Notes under the pieces: generated by a model
Told to the model about the DNA's origin: nothing
Seen by the model: only the letters and a program-made list of their open reading frames with translations
The model's database searches: none
Shown: positions 17,291-26,376 of the stretch, piece after piece
Layout: every line of letters starts with the position of its first letter
How positions within the stretch are numbered: the first letter of the stretch is position 1
Made by a program: the position numbers and the translations under genes
Assembly (NCBI GenBank): GCA_964230215.1
Contig: CAXRGQ010000004.1
Coordinates: forward strand, 104,351-168,350
Source: JAUILH01 sp964230215
GTDB lineage: Bacteria; Bacteroidota; Bacteroidia; Flavobacteriales_D; JAUILH01
Direction: 5' to 3'
DNA: 64,000 bases

Positions 17291-17349
17291 AGAGTGTGAA
17301 GCAATCGAACGCCAGATAACACCATCCTGACAATGAGGCACGAATTCGT
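17291..17349. repeat. 59-bp direct repeat, copy 2
   Basis: This is a perfect second copy of 17168-17226, intergenic, including a copy of the AGA-GTG-TGA gene end. Here the terminal palindrome extends to CACGAATTCGTG (12 bp). The two copies plus spacer form a 1.5-copy tandem duplication with a 123-bp unit. The 17177-17407 intergenic space holds nothing else I can identify. Confidence 0.9.
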
Positions 17350-17407
17350 GTTTAAGCGTAAATGGAGTGCGTGTTTAATACTTAGACTGAATTACAATAT
17401 TTGATCT

Positions 17408-19264
17408 CTAGGCTATCAGTTCAGCGATAGAATTCGAAATTACACTTGGGTTCACTGTGGTGTCAGGTACGTCCATTTTGAACCATGAGGATACTTTTTT
17501 ATCAAATCCAGATTGTGTCATGTAGTGCTTTAGCGCTGTATTTAAGCCTGATGTAAACTCTTCATGCGTAGTGCCTGTTAGATCCTTGTGGAACAAATCA
17601 TTCTTCGCAAACCCCTCGAAAACTGGGCCTGTAATCTCAATAGAGTACTCGTCTGGGTTTTGTCCAATTGGACTATGTGCTGTTGCTGTAAATTGGTGCC
17701 AGAAGGCAGAATGGATACATTTGTTTTCGAATAATTGACGTACGATTTCGAGCGCATCTATCGTTTCCTGGATAGTCTGGGTGGGAAAGCCATACATTAG
17801 ATACGCGTGTACTAACACTCCGTTTTGCTCGAAAGCTTTCGCTACACGCGCAACTTGATCAACCGTCACCCCTTTCTTCATCAAGTTTAATAGGCGGTCT
17901 GATGCTACTTCTAGACCTCCAGTGACAGCTATTAACCCTGATTTAGCGAGTAATTCACACAATTCAGGTGTAAAAGTCTTTTCAAAACGAATATTTGTCC
18001 ACCATTGCACCTTTAGTTTTCTGTGTATTATTTCTTCAGCCATAGCGCGCATCATTTTCGGCGGTGCGGCTTCATCTACAAAATGGAAACCATTTAACCC
18101 GGTTTCATTCATCAATGTTTCCATTTTATCGACAAGTTTGGAAGCGGTCGAATTCTGATAATTCCCAATGTAATCAAGCGATACATCACAAAAACTACAC
18201 TGTTTCCAATAACATCCATGACTAATGGTGAGCTTTAACCACACGCCATCAGACCACATTCTGTGCATTGGGTTTACCAAGTCTAAAAATGATGTGTACT
18301 TAGTTAAGTCTAATCCCTTGTAGTTTGGGCACGGCAAGTTTGAATGGTGATAAACTTTATTCGGCAGTGCATTGATATATCTAACACGTCCGTTTTCTCT
18401 GATAAAGGTGCGTTCAAGTGCATCAATTTTTAATTCGCCTGCCACATATTTGCAAATATTGAGAAGTGGACCTTCTCCGTCATCTAAAGAGATAAAGTCA
18501 GTATAGTCAAATATGCGTGGATCTTCCAAATCGCGCAACTCGGTGTTGCAGTAACCACCGCCAAAGGCAATCTTGATCTCTGGGTTAGTATATTTGATAT
18601 GCTGTGCGCAGCGCAGTGCGGAGAAGAGATTGCCGGGGAAAGGAATGGTGAAACATATTAGCTTATAGTCGTCGCATCTTATATAACTGTCCAGTTGTTC
18701 CAACATCATTTCCTCAATTATTGTTGGCTGGTATTGAAGGAATTCGTTAATCTCATCAAAACTGCTGGCAGATCGTGCCAACGATTCGGCATACCGCGTG
18801 AATTCAAAAAATTCGTCAACATTCGACTTTATAAAATCTCCAATTTCTTCAATGAATAGTGTGGCCATGTGTTTGGCGCAGTCTTCTTGCTTGATTGAAG
18901 GCCTATCAGCCTTAAACGACAAAAGTCTATGTCCTTCTAGTTTGGAGAGATCTTCAATTATCTTATCATGATCAGCATTGAAGCCACGCAAATAGTCAGT
19001 TACTCCATCAACCAAGTTGATGTATGTCTCCTGCTTGTTGTATATTTCTCGGTATGCAACAATGTCGTTGCCACTCAATTCGCCAAAAACCGCTTGGAGT
19101 CCATCCGAGCAGAACACGGAACGAAATGTGTCAATACTCAAATCTCTTTGATCGCATTCAATACTTTGACTATCTAGAAAGCCTTTTAAATAGCAGGTAG
19201 CAGGGTAGGGCGAGCTAAGCTGGGTGAAGGGCGGACTAACGAGTAAGGTTTTAAATGAATTCAT
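17408..19264 (-). CDS. B12-binding-domain radical SAM protein
   Basis: The protein has 618 residues. The N-terminal region (1-280) resembles the cobalamin-binding Rossmann domain of class B radical SAM proteins (LLVSPPFTQLSSPYPATCYL at the start, IKIAFGGGYCNTELRD and DGEGPLL later). The radical SAM barrel follows, with the cluster motif GCYWKQCSFCDV: Cys351, Cys356 and Cys359, i.e. CX4CX2C rather than the textbook CX3CX2C. Downstream are GLNGFHFVDEAAPP, TGGLEVASDRLLNLMKKG and AYLMYGFPTQTIQETIDALE. The substrate is unknown; the family includes methylases and RiPP or cofactor enzymes. It is divergent from the GNAT gene and no biosynthetic partners lie adjacent. Confidence 0.9.
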   Translation of the reverse strand: MNSFKTLLVSPPFTQLSSPYPATCYLKGFLDSQSIECDQRDLSIDTFRSVFCSDGLQAVFGELSGNDIVAYREIYNKQETYINLVDGVTDYLRGFNADHDKIIEDLSKLEGHRLLSFKADRPSIKQEDCAKHMATLFIEEIGDFIKSNVDEFFEFTRYAESLARSASSFDEINEFLQYQPTIIEEMMLEQLDSYIRCDDYKLICFTIPFPGNLFSALRCAQHIKYTNPEIKIAFGGGYCNTELRDLEDPRIFDYTDFISLDDGEGPLLNICKYVAGELKIDALERTFIRENGRVRYINALPNKVYHHSNLPCPNYKGLDLTKYTSFLDLVNPMHRMWSDGVWLKLTISHGCYWKQCSFCDVSLDYIGNYQNSTASKLVDKMETLMNETGLNGFHFVDEAAPPKMMRAMAEEIIHRKLKVQWWTNIRFEKTFTPELCELLAKSGLIAVTGGLEVASDRLLNLMKKGVTVDQVARVAKAFEQNGVLVHAYLMYGFPTQTIQETIDALEIVRQLFENKCIHSAFWHQFTATAHSPIGQNPDEYSIEITGPVFEGFAKNDLFHKDLTGTTHEEFTSGLNTALKHYMTQSGFDKKVSSWFKMDVPDTTVNPSVISNSIAELIA

Positions 19265-19338
19265 ACTAACTGCAAATGTGCATTAAATCCGTGGTAATAA
19301 TAGCGAGAATTTCATACTTTACCGTGATAAATAAGGTA

Positions 19339-19857
19339 ATGACGGTAGGAAGATTTAAATATAGATTAGCAGAGAAGTCTGATTTAACTAACATTATGTC
19401 AATAATTGCAGATGCACAGGCTTATTTAGCGAGCTTAAATATTGACCAATGGCAGGATGGGTATCCAACTGAGGCAAAGATTCTTGAAGATATTGCTTTT
19501 AAAGAGAGCTATCTAGTGATTGAGGATGGTGATATAATGGCAACATCTGTACTTTCTTTCAGACCTGAACCTACATACAGCTCTATAGATGGAGCATGGC
19601 AAACAGGAAATGTTAAATATGGAGTGATTCATCGATTAGCCATGCGGGCAACACACAGAGGTAAAGGTAGGGCGTATGCTATTATGGAGCATTTCCATGT
19701 GATTGCAAAACAAAATGGGTGTGAAAGCATGCGTATAGATACACACCGAGACAATCTGGGTATGCAAAAGCTTATTAAGTCACTTGGCTATAAGTACTGT
19801 GGTGTAATTATACTTGATAGCGGGGCAGAACGACTGGCGTATGAGTTAGTTTTCTAA
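19339..19857 (+). CDS. GNAT-family N-acetyltransferase
   Basis: The protein has 172 residues from the ATG at 19339; the frame extends 21 codons upstream, but those residues are hydrophobic and absent from GNAT folds. The acetyl-CoA binding signature is HRLAMRATHRGKGRAYAIME (R/Q-x-x-G-x-G/A type), followed by the strand CESMRIDTHRDNLGMQKLIK and LGYKYCGVI. The domain covers the whole protein. The acceptor substrate is unknown. It is divergent from the radical SAM gene. Confidence 0.92.
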   Translation: MTVGRFKYRLAEKSDLTNIMSIIADAQAYLASLNIDQWQDGYPTEAKILEDIAFKESYLVIEDGDIMATSVLSFRPEPTYSSIDGAWQTGNVKYGVIHRLAMRATHRGKGRAYAIMEHFHVIAKQNGCESMRIDTHRDNLGMQKLIKSLGYKYCGVIILDSGAERLAYELVF

Positions 19858-19998
19858 ATAAAATTCATCTCAAATCACGCCTTGTTTGTCGAATACGTAA
19901 GTCTGAGTAATAATATTATCAGATTTATTTGTATCTTTATACTGAGTTTAAAGCTGTATTAATTATAGCTTTAGTTGTTTTAATTTAAATACCTGCAT

Positions 19999-21084
19999 AT
20001 TAAACATTTAAAGTTTTCACCCAATTTAAATAAGGAATTTTCTGCTGAACTAAAGAAACGTGTAAGATCGTATTTTAAGGAGAATAAAATTAAACCTGAG
20101 GGGAACGCCAAGATACTCACCAAGGCGATTATAGTAACACTTTTGTTTTTTGTACCACTTATTCTAATGTCATTCGGGCTAATTGAAACGACATGGGGTG
20201 TATTCTTATGTTATGGCGTTAGTGGTTTGGGCATGGTAGGCATTGGTATGAATGTAATGCATGACGCTAACCACGGTACCTTTTCAAGCAATAAGAAAGT
20301 CAATAAAGCCTTTGCTTTAAGCTTAAACATGGTGGGGTCGAACGCGAAAATTTGGACTATTCAGCATAACGTTTTACATCATACTTACACCAACATAGAT
20401 CATGCTGACGATGACATAAACTTGCCGAAATTTATTCGGGTTTCACCAAACGCTAAACAGTACAAAATACATAGGTTTCAGCATATATACATTTGGTTTC
20501 TTTATGGCTTAACCACTATATTCTGGATCACATCAAAGGATTTTGTAAGTGTAACCCGTTATAAGAAAATGGGCTTTGTAAAAGAAAGAATGTTTCCAAG
20601 TATCCTTAAAATAGTAGGGTGGAAGTTATTGTATTACACCTATGCCTTAGTTTTACCTCTAATATTCGCTCCGGTTGAGCCGTTATACGTGGTTTTAGCA
20701 TTTTTAAACATGCATTTCATGGTGGGCTTATTCACTACGGTAATATTTCAGGCTGCGCATATAGTTCCGGAAGCCGACTTCCCTTTACCAGAGGATGGAG
20801 ATAAAATTGAAAACAACTGGTACATACACCAAATGCAAACAACGGCAAATTTCGCACAGAAGAGCAGAGTGTTATCCTGGTTTATAGGCGGACTTAATTA
20901 TCAGATTGAGCATCATTTATTCCCTAATATCTCGCATGTTCATTACAAGAAAATATCCAAGATAGTTAGGGATACAGCTAAAGAGTTTAATATTACCTAT
21001 CACGTGCAAGGCAATTTTATACAGACGGTACTCAATCACGCACGTTACCTGAGAGACTTAGGCAAACCCATCCCTCAATCATAA
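19999..21084 (+). CDS. Acyl-CoA/acyl-lipid desaturase with non-canonical start
   Basis: Three histidine boxes of membrane fatty-acid desaturases are present: HDANHGTF, HNVLHHTYTN and QIEHHLFPN, spread over four hydrophobic spans. The first canonical start (TTG 20143) would remove a clearly coding N-terminus. In-frame codons run uninterrupted from a TAA at 19981 and read KHLKFSPNLNKEFSAELKKR, which fits the family N-terminus. The only start candidates there are CTG (19993) and ATT (19999). ATT gives a 361-residue protein of the expected size. The enzyme introduces double bonds into acyl chains to adjust membrane fluidity. A cold-shock-domain gene follows on the same strand after a heptamer repeat tract. 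Confidence 0.85.
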   Translation: MKHLKFSPNLNKEFSAELKKRVRSYFKENKIKPEGNAKILTKAIIVTLLFFVPLILMSFGLIETTWGVFLCYGVSGLGMVGIGMNVMHDANHGTFSSNKKVNKAFALSLNMVGSNAKIWTIQHNVLHHTYTNIDHADDDINLPKFIRVSPNAKQYKIHRFQHIYIWFLYGLTTIFWITSKDFVSVTRYKKMGFVKERMFPSILKIVGWKLLYYTYALVLPLIFAPVEPLYVVLAFLNMHFMVGLFTTVIFQAAHIVPEADFPLPEDGDKIENNWYIHQMQTTANFAQKSRVLSWFIGGLNYQIEHHLFPNISHVHYKKISKIVRDTAKEFNITYHVQGNFIQTVLNHARYLRDLGKPIPQS

Positions 21085-21101
21085 ATAATCAATCATTAAT
21101 T

Positions 21102-21143
21102 ATAAATCATAAATCATAAATCATAAATCATAAATCATAAATT
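21102..21143. repeat. Heptamer tandem repeat (ATAAATC)
   Basis: Five perfect ATAAATC units are followed by one ATAAATT unit, between the desaturase stop and the cold-shock-domain start (ATG 21173). Related ATAAAT and AATCAATC fragments flank the tract on both sides. Slippage here would change the spacing upstream of the cold-shock gene. Confidence 0.9.
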
Positions 21144-21172
21144 TTTTAAATAATCAATCATAAATAAATCAC

Positions 21173-21616
21173 ATGGCAGATAGCTTTAGTAAAAGAGAAA
21201 AAGAAAAAAAGAAAGCTCAAAAGAAGAAAGAGAAAGCCGCTAGAAAAGAGGCTAGACAAAACGATGAGAAAGGATCTACATTAGACGACATGATCGCATA
21301 TGTAGATGCTGATGGTAATATTGTTGATACGCCACCAGACGAGCAAGATAAGAAGGAGGAAATCAACGCAGAGGATATTGTAATTGGCATTCCGCCAAAA
21401 GAGGAGAGCGATGGCCCAGACATCTATGAAGGGATGGTAACGTTTTTTAACGACGAAAAGGGCTACGGTTTCATTAAAGATAAAAATGGAAGAGACAGTT
21501 ATTTTGTTCACATAAACAACTGTTCATTCGATATTAAAGAAGGCAACAAAGTTAGCTTTGAAGTTGAGAAGGGCGATAAGGGCTTGGTTGCTGTGAGAGT
21601 GAGTATGGCGCAGTAG
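21173..21616 (+). CDS. Cold-shock-domain protein with charged N-terminal extension
   Basis: The protein has 147 residues. The first 40 are a Lys/Glu/Ala-rich charged helix (KREKEKKKAQKKKEKAARKE), followed by an acidic linker. The C-terminal 65 residues are a complete cold-shock domain with RNP1 (KGYGFIKD) and RNP2 (SYFVHIN). The domain binds single-stranded RNA or DNA and acts as an RNA chaperone. The basic N-terminus is common in Bacteroidota versions and may add RNA affinity. It lies 88 bp downstream of the desaturase, a pairing that fits a cold or membrane-fluidity response (inference), and 22 bp upstream of an exported protein gene. Confidence 0.92.
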   Translation: MADSFSKREKEKKKAQKKKEKAARKEARQNDEKGSTLDDMIAYVDADGNIVDTPPDEQDKKEEINAEDIVIGIPPKEESDGPDIYEGMVTFFNDEKGYGFIKDKNGRDSYFVHINNCSFDIKEGNKVSFEVEKGDKGLVAVRVSMAQ

Positions 21617-21638
21617 TACATTTTAAACTGTACTTTAG

Positions 21639-22385
21639 ATGAAATTATTGGTCCTTTGTTTTATCGTGTCAGTATTCATCGACTTGGGACATTGCCAAAT
21701 AGATGTCAACACAATTCGTTTTTTCCCCTACAGTGGATCTGTTGACTTGTACACTGATTTTGAAATTGGACAGCATATAATTGAATATGACGAACTACAT
21801 GTACTTGGCAGTGATTTTCCGGATGACTATTGGAGTATTTATTCAGGTAGTGAAACTGGTATGATCGTACAACAGCCTTATGCCGTATATAGCAGGTGGC
21901 ATTCGGTTGGAACAGGTTTGCATGTACCATTGATATCATACAGAGGGTTGAGCGCTGGGCTTGCCTCAGGATTTGGTTATGGAAACTACCGACATTATGA
22001 GGTAACTTCAGTTGACACTCGTGTTAAGCAATGGTATAAGGAAACAACGCATCCAATGTACAAAGTGCAGTTCGTTGGTTTTATTGATTACAGGTTTAGT
22101 GATGATGCCTACGTTTCGTTCAGAGGAGGGGTAAAGAACATAAAAATGTACCAACATTACACATTGCCAAGTCTCGAACTTGCTTTACGCTATTTATACT
22201 TTGAAATTGGCGCATCCGCTAACTTTTACAAAAAGATCGTATACCGCACCTATTCAACGGGACAAACTGAGCAAGCAAGAACCGAAAACATATTAGGTTC
22301 GATTTATATTAGAGCCGTGTTTCCGATATCCGATGATGGGGTTGATAAGATAGACCTTCCAACAGTGATACCATCGATTCGCTAG
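21639..22385 (+). CDS. Exported beta-rich protein of unknown function
   Basis: The protein has 248 residues with a signal peptide (MKLLVLCFIVSVFIDLGHCQ). The mature part alternates short strands and aromatic residues (GLSAGLASGFGYGNYRHYEV, FSDDAYVSFRGGVKNIKMYQ, YFEIGASANFYKKIVYRTY), suggesting a small outer-membrane barrel. There is no family match I can name. It follows the cold-shock gene closely and may be co-transcribed. Confidence 0.65.
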   Translation: MKLLVLCFIVSVFIDLGHCQIDVNTIRFFPYSGSVDLYTDFEIGQHIIEYDELHVLGSDFPDDYWSIYSGSETGMIVQQPYAVYSRWHSVGTGLHVPLISYRGLSAGLASGFGYGNYRHYEVTSVDTRVKQWYKETTHPMYKVQFVGFIDYRFSDDAYVSFRGGVKNIKMYQHYTLPSLELALRYLYFEIGASANFYKKIVYRTYSTGQTEQARTENILGSIYIRAVFPISDDGVDKIDLPTVIPSIR

Positions 22386-22509
22386 AAATGGATAGCGGGC
22401 TATATAGTAGTGTTAATTCATAGCTAATTTGTCTTAAATAGTGTAGTGTTAGAAATAATAAATAACATAAGTAAATGGTTTTCACTATATTCATTACAAA
22501 TTAACTACT

Positions 22510-23487
22510 ATGAGAAAACTATACACTTCATTATTTTTTACAGCCTTTGCAGTTTTTGCAACAAAAGCGCAAGTTGCGACTTATGATATCCCATTTAGCC
22601 AGACTATAGGCTTACAGCAAACCACAGGGGACATCTGTTCGGCACCGTGGAATGTTGAAGAGGCCTTTCAGCAAACTGCCGGTAATACATGGGGATTTAC
22701 CTGGAGCAGCACCAATACAGGTATAGCGCAATCAGTTGAAATTACTTTAGGATTTACAGTAACTGATGGAGGCGGAAGCTTTCCAACCACATTAAACGGA
22801 AATGCCAGTTTCAATGTGTCAGATGGAACGATTAAGGCTTGCGAAAATAGCACAATCTTGACCTGGACGGTTGATCCGCAGCATTATAACGCTGGTGGGA
22901 TGAATACATTTATGGTTGATTTTTCAAGCGCAACCAATGTTAGTCAGGTTGATAATCTTCCGTTTATGGATAATCCATTTTTTAGAGTGACTGTTAATTA
23001 TGCGCCTTGTGGTACGATAGACACCACATTGGCAGAGAACATGGGAACATTGACCTCTAATGCTACCGGCTCAGATTATACCTATCAATGGATTGATTGT
23101 GAGACCGGAAATCCGCTTGCAGGAGAAACAAATAATTCTATAACCCCACTGGGTTCTGGTGATTATGCTGTCGTGATTACAGATACCACTTCAGGATGTT
23201 CCGATACTTCTGAATGTATCGCCGTAATTGTTGGAGCGATCCATGATCCGTCTGTTAAACAGATCAATGTATATCCCAATCCTGCTGCTGATATCTTGAA
23301 TATTGAACTCAACGCAAGCACTTCCCAGACATCTTATACGATTTATGGTGTTGACGGAAGCATGGTAAAGCAAGGTTTTTTGTCAAATAACAATCAAATT
23401 CACATTAGTGATGTAAGCCCAGGCGTATATGCTATAAGGGTTGTTGGAGAGGACGGTAACTACATGTCAAGATTTATTAAGCAATAG
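22510..23487 (+). CDS. Secreted protein with type A T9SS sorting domain
   Basis: The protein has 325 residues with a signal peptide (MRKLYTSLFFTAFAVFATKA). The N-terminal 170 residues form an uncharacterised beta-rich module with cysteines. An Ig-like segment follows at about 170-245 (YQWIDCETGNPL, CSDTSECIAVIV). The C-terminal about 75 residues are a T9SS type A sorting domain (INVYPNPAADILNIELN, ending YAIRVVGEDGNYMSRFIKQ). It should be exported by the type IX system and released or anchored. The next gene, another T9SS cargo, starts 36 bp downstream on the same strand. Confidence 0.85.
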   Translation: MRKLYTSLFFTAFAVFATKAQVATYDIPFSQTIGLQQTTGDICSAPWNVEEAFQQTAGNTWGFTWSSTNTGIAQSVEITLGFTVTDGGGSFPTTLNGNASFNVSDGTIKACENSTILTWTVDPQHYNAGGMNTFMVDFSSATNVSQVDNLPFMDNPFFRVTVNYAPCGTIDTTLAENMGTLTSNATGSDYTYQWIDCETGNPLAGETNNSITPLGSGDYAVVITDTTSGCSDTSECIAVIVGAIHDPSVKQINVYPNPAADILNIELNASTSQTSYTIYGVDGSMVKQGFLSNNNQIHISDVSPGVYAIRVVGEDGNYMSRFIKQ

Positions 23488-23522
23488 CCAACTTATTTGC
23501 TAAGCGAACGTCTACTCAATAT

Positions 23523-25607
23523 ATGTTTCGATGGTATCAATTGATATTGGTTCAGTTAACATTTTTATGTGCTAATTTGAATGCACAAAACTTTGCGAAT
23601 CCTGATTTGAATGGGTCTGTGAATTTTGTGAGTGTACCGACATCTTGGGTGCAAATACCAGATACGGATCCTATATGTCAGGCTAATACCCCGCCTGAAG
23701 CTACGGTAGATATATTAGATGCGACTGGGCCAAATGCCGTTGGAGGCGTGGCCGGCATTCCTTTTTCGGGCAACACCTTTTGCTCTGGCCTACATTCTAG
23801 CGATAATGGCAGTTTCTTGTGGCATGAAGGCATTATGCAAACCGTTGGAGGATTCACCATCGGTAATGTGTACGATATTAGCTTCTATCAATCAGTGGTT
23901 AAGCAACAAAATGCCATAGACCCAAGCGGTTCGTGGCGTGTCTATATGGACGGAGTTTTACTCGCGACCACTGCGGTTAGTAATAGCCCACTGGCATTTG
24001 ATGACGTGAACTTAATGTGGGATTGTCGCACAATTCAATTCACAGCCACTAGCGTAAATCATCTATTTCAGTTTATTCCGTGGGACGATGATGCAGATCT
24101 AACAAATAGCCCAGGAGCGGCCAACGGAGCATTGCGCATGGGAATTGATTTAATTACCATTGTGCCAGGACTTGACCCAAGTATTACACCTGTGCAGCCA
24201 GTATGTGTAAGTCAAGCTTCTTTTAATTTCACTGCAGTTGACCCTGGCGGCACGTGGTCAGGAACTGGAATAATAAACACTGCTACAGGTGAGTTTGATC
24301 CTTCAGTTGCAGGCATTGGTATTCATGAAATAGTCTATCAAATACCGGCAGGATGCAGTTTTGTATCAGATACCTTTGACGTGGAAGTAATTAATGCACC
24401 CGACCCTTATTGGACGGACCCATCGGTATTGTGTGTAAACGACAACCCAATTAATCTTGATACTTATGTCAACGGCACAGCAGGCGGTATCTGGAGTGGG
24501 ATAGGAGTGAACGGGATTATGTTCGACCCATCCAGCGGCACAAGCAACGTTACATATACAGTAGGTAATGCACAGTGTAGTGCAGATTCGACTATTCAGA
24601 TACAGGTGAACCCTTCTGATGATGCTGGTTTTTCCTATGCACAGACAAATTATTGTGTGAATGACCCCAATCCAATAGCTCTCATTACTGGATTGGCAGG
24701 AGGTACATTTATTATTGACAATGGAGGAAATATCGACAGTAATACGGGCGAAATAGACTTACTGGCATCAGGTCCTGGTAGTTATGATGTTAGTTATCTA
24801 ACAAACGGTCCATGTCCTTCGGTTAGCACGGTGACCATTGTTATTGAAACAGACCAAAGTTTTGTAATTACACAAGCCGGTCCTTATTGCGAAAATGATG
24901 GTACAGCTCAGATGCTTGTTGATTTAGTAGGTGGTGCTTGGTCTGCGTCATGTGGAGCATGCATAGATGCAGATGGTGTGTTTGATCCATCACAAGCAGG
25001 AGAGGGGAATCACACACTCTATTATTCTGTAGGAACATCTTGTATAAGTATTGACAGCATTGAAGTAGTTGTGTATGGAACGCCAATAGCTGAGTTTACA
25101 TCTGCTATTTCTTCATTTGAAAGCAGCAATCAAATAGAATTTAGCAATACAAGCATTGGTGCCACTACATATAGCTGGGACTTTGGTGATGGGACTGGCT
25201 CGGTAGAAGAGAATCCAATTCATTTATTCCAAAACGGAAATGGTGATTATCAAGTATGTCTTACAGTCACCAATGACTTTTCATGCATAGACCAGTTCTG
25301 CAGCACAGTGAGCATTGAAGAGCCTTTTTATTTATACTTACCTAATGCCGTTACGGCTAATGGAGACGGCTTAAACGATGAGTTTTATCCCGTAATCAAC
25401 GGAGATGTTTCCATGTTTGAGATGTTTATTTTTGACCGTTGGGGACAGCGTGTGTACTACTCAGAGTCACCGTTTGATAGATGGGATGTAAAAGACAAGA
25501 GCGGCAATGCCATAAAATCGGATATATATGTCTGGAAAATTCGTTTAATGGTGAGTGGTGAAATTGAGATTCGTGAGTACTATGGCCATGTAACGGTGGT
25601 GAGGTGA
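23523..25607 (+). CDS. Large secreted protein with PKD domain and gliding-motility-type (type B) T9SS sorting domain
   Basis: The protein has 694 residues with a signal peptide (MFRWYQLILVQLTFLCANLN). Several Ig/HYR-like repeats lie between about 215 and 510 (repeating GGTWSGTGI / GGIWSGIGV units). A PKD domain spans about 520-605 (YSWDFGDGTG). The C-terminal about 85 residues match the gliding-motility-associated sorting domain (LPNAVTANGDGLNDEFYP, FDRWGQRVYYS, YVWKIRL). Such proteins are surface-exposed adhesin-like cargo of the T9SS. It probably shares a transcript with the preceding cargo gene and is convergent with the LytTR regulator (19 bp apart). Confidence 0.9.
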   Translation: MFRWYQLILVQLTFLCANLNAQNFANPDLNGSVNFVSVPTSWVQIPDTDPICQANTPPEATVDILDATGPNAVGGVAGIPFSGNTFCSGLHSSDNGSFLWHEGIMQTVGGFTIGNVYDISFYQSVVKQQNAIDPSGSWRVYMDGVLLATTAVSNSPLAFDDVNLMWDCRTIQFTATSVNHLFQFIPWDDDADLTNSPGAANGALRMGIDLITIVPGLDPSITPVQPVCVSQASFNFTAVDPGGTWSGTGIINTATGEFDPSVAGIGIHEIVYQIPAGCSFVSDTFDVEVINAPDPYWTDPSVLCVNDNPINLDTYVNGTAGGIWSGIGVNGIMFDPSSGTSNVTYTVGNAQCSADSTIQIQVNPSDDAGFSYAQTNYCVNDPNPIALITGLAGGTFIIDNGGNIDSNTGEIDLLASGPGSYDVSYLTNGPCPSVSTVTIVIETDQSFVITQAGPYCENDGTAQMLVDLVGGAWSASCGACIDADGVFDPSQAGEGNHTLYYSVGTSCISIDSIEVVVYGTPIAEFTSAISSFESSNQIEFSNTSIGATTYSWDFGDGTGSVEENPIHLFQNGNGDYQVCLTVTNDFSCIDQFCSTVSIEEPFYLYLPNAVTANGDGLNDEFYPVINGDVSMFEMFIFDRWGQRVYYSESPFDRWDVKDKSGNAIKSDIYVWKIRLMVSGEIEIREYYGHVTVVR

Positions 25608-25626
25608 TGAGATCGTAATCAAAAGA

Positions 25627-26376
25627 CTAAACAAACCTCTGAATAAACGCTTGCTTGCGATGGCGCGATAATTTTAACTTCTGGCCATTTTTCATTTCAA
25701 CAAGACCACCATCCTCCTTTAGGTAACCAACTACATGTCTTAGGTTTACAAGATGACTCTGATGAATCCGTGAAAAGCCAAAATCGCTCAACAAATCCTC
25801 ATAACTACCTAATGTTTTACTTGCTGTAATCTTTTTGGTGTCTTTCAATATAAAATGGGTGTAGTTTCTATCGCCTTCTAAATAAAGTATATCGTCGAAA
25901 GAGATAATGGTAAAGCCTTTGACATGGTTTATTACAAGTCTTTTAATATCTCGATCATCACCATAGTTTTCAAGCAAGATTTTTAGTCGTTTATCATGTG
26001 GTGCGTTTTCAAGTTTGTTTTTAGCGATTACCTTATTCATAACTTTACTCAAGTCATCCGACTTAATTGGCTTAAGCAGATAACCAAAGGCACTACATTC
26101 AAATGCTTTTAAGGCATATTGGTCATAAGCAGTGATAAAAATCACTTCAAAGTTAACTTCTGGCAATGCGCTCAGAACATCAAAGCCGGTTCCGTTATGC
26201 ATTCTAACATCCAAAAACACAAGATCGGGTTGATTGGCTAAGATCAATTCAATGGCAGTGTCTACTTTCCCCGCCTCACCGATAATTGAGACCTCTTTTG
26301 GGAATAATTTCTCCAAATGATTGCTAAGCACCAACCTAGCTCTTCTCTCGTCATCAACTATAATTGCTTTTATCAT
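25627..26376 (-). CDS. LytTR-family response regulator
   Basis: The protein has 249 residues. The receiver domain spans 1-120 with the acidic pocket DDE (9-10) and phospho-acceptor Asp56 in LVFLDVRMHNGTG. The LytTR DNA-binding domain spans about 145-249 (DILYLEGDRNYTHFILKD, FSRIHQSHLVNLRHV, LKLSRHRKQAFIQRF). The gene starts inside the stop of the upstream kinase (ATGA, 4-bp overlap), so the two form a cognate pair. Targets are unknown. Confidence 0.96.
   Translation of the reverse strand: MIKAIIVDDERRARLVLSNHLEKLFPKEVSIIGEAGKVDTAIELILANQPDLVFLDVRMHNGTGFDVLSALPEVNFEVIFITAYDQYALKAFECSAFGYLLKPIKSDDLSKVMNKVIAKNKLENAPHDKRLKILLENYGDDRDIKRLVINHVKGFTIISFDDILYLEGDRNYTHFILKDTKKITASKTLGSYEDLLSDFGFSRIHQSHLVNLRHVVGYLKEDGGLVEMKNGQKLKLSRHRKQAFIQRFV

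Noticed and set aside
17168..17349. Possible CRISPR-like repeat pair
   Set aside because: There are only two copies, 59 bp long, with one copy inside a coding end and no cas genes. A tandem duplication explains it better.
21102..21143. Heptamer tract as a CRISPR or iteron array
   Set aside because: The units are contiguous 7-mers without spacers and of low complexity. It is a simple sequence repeat.
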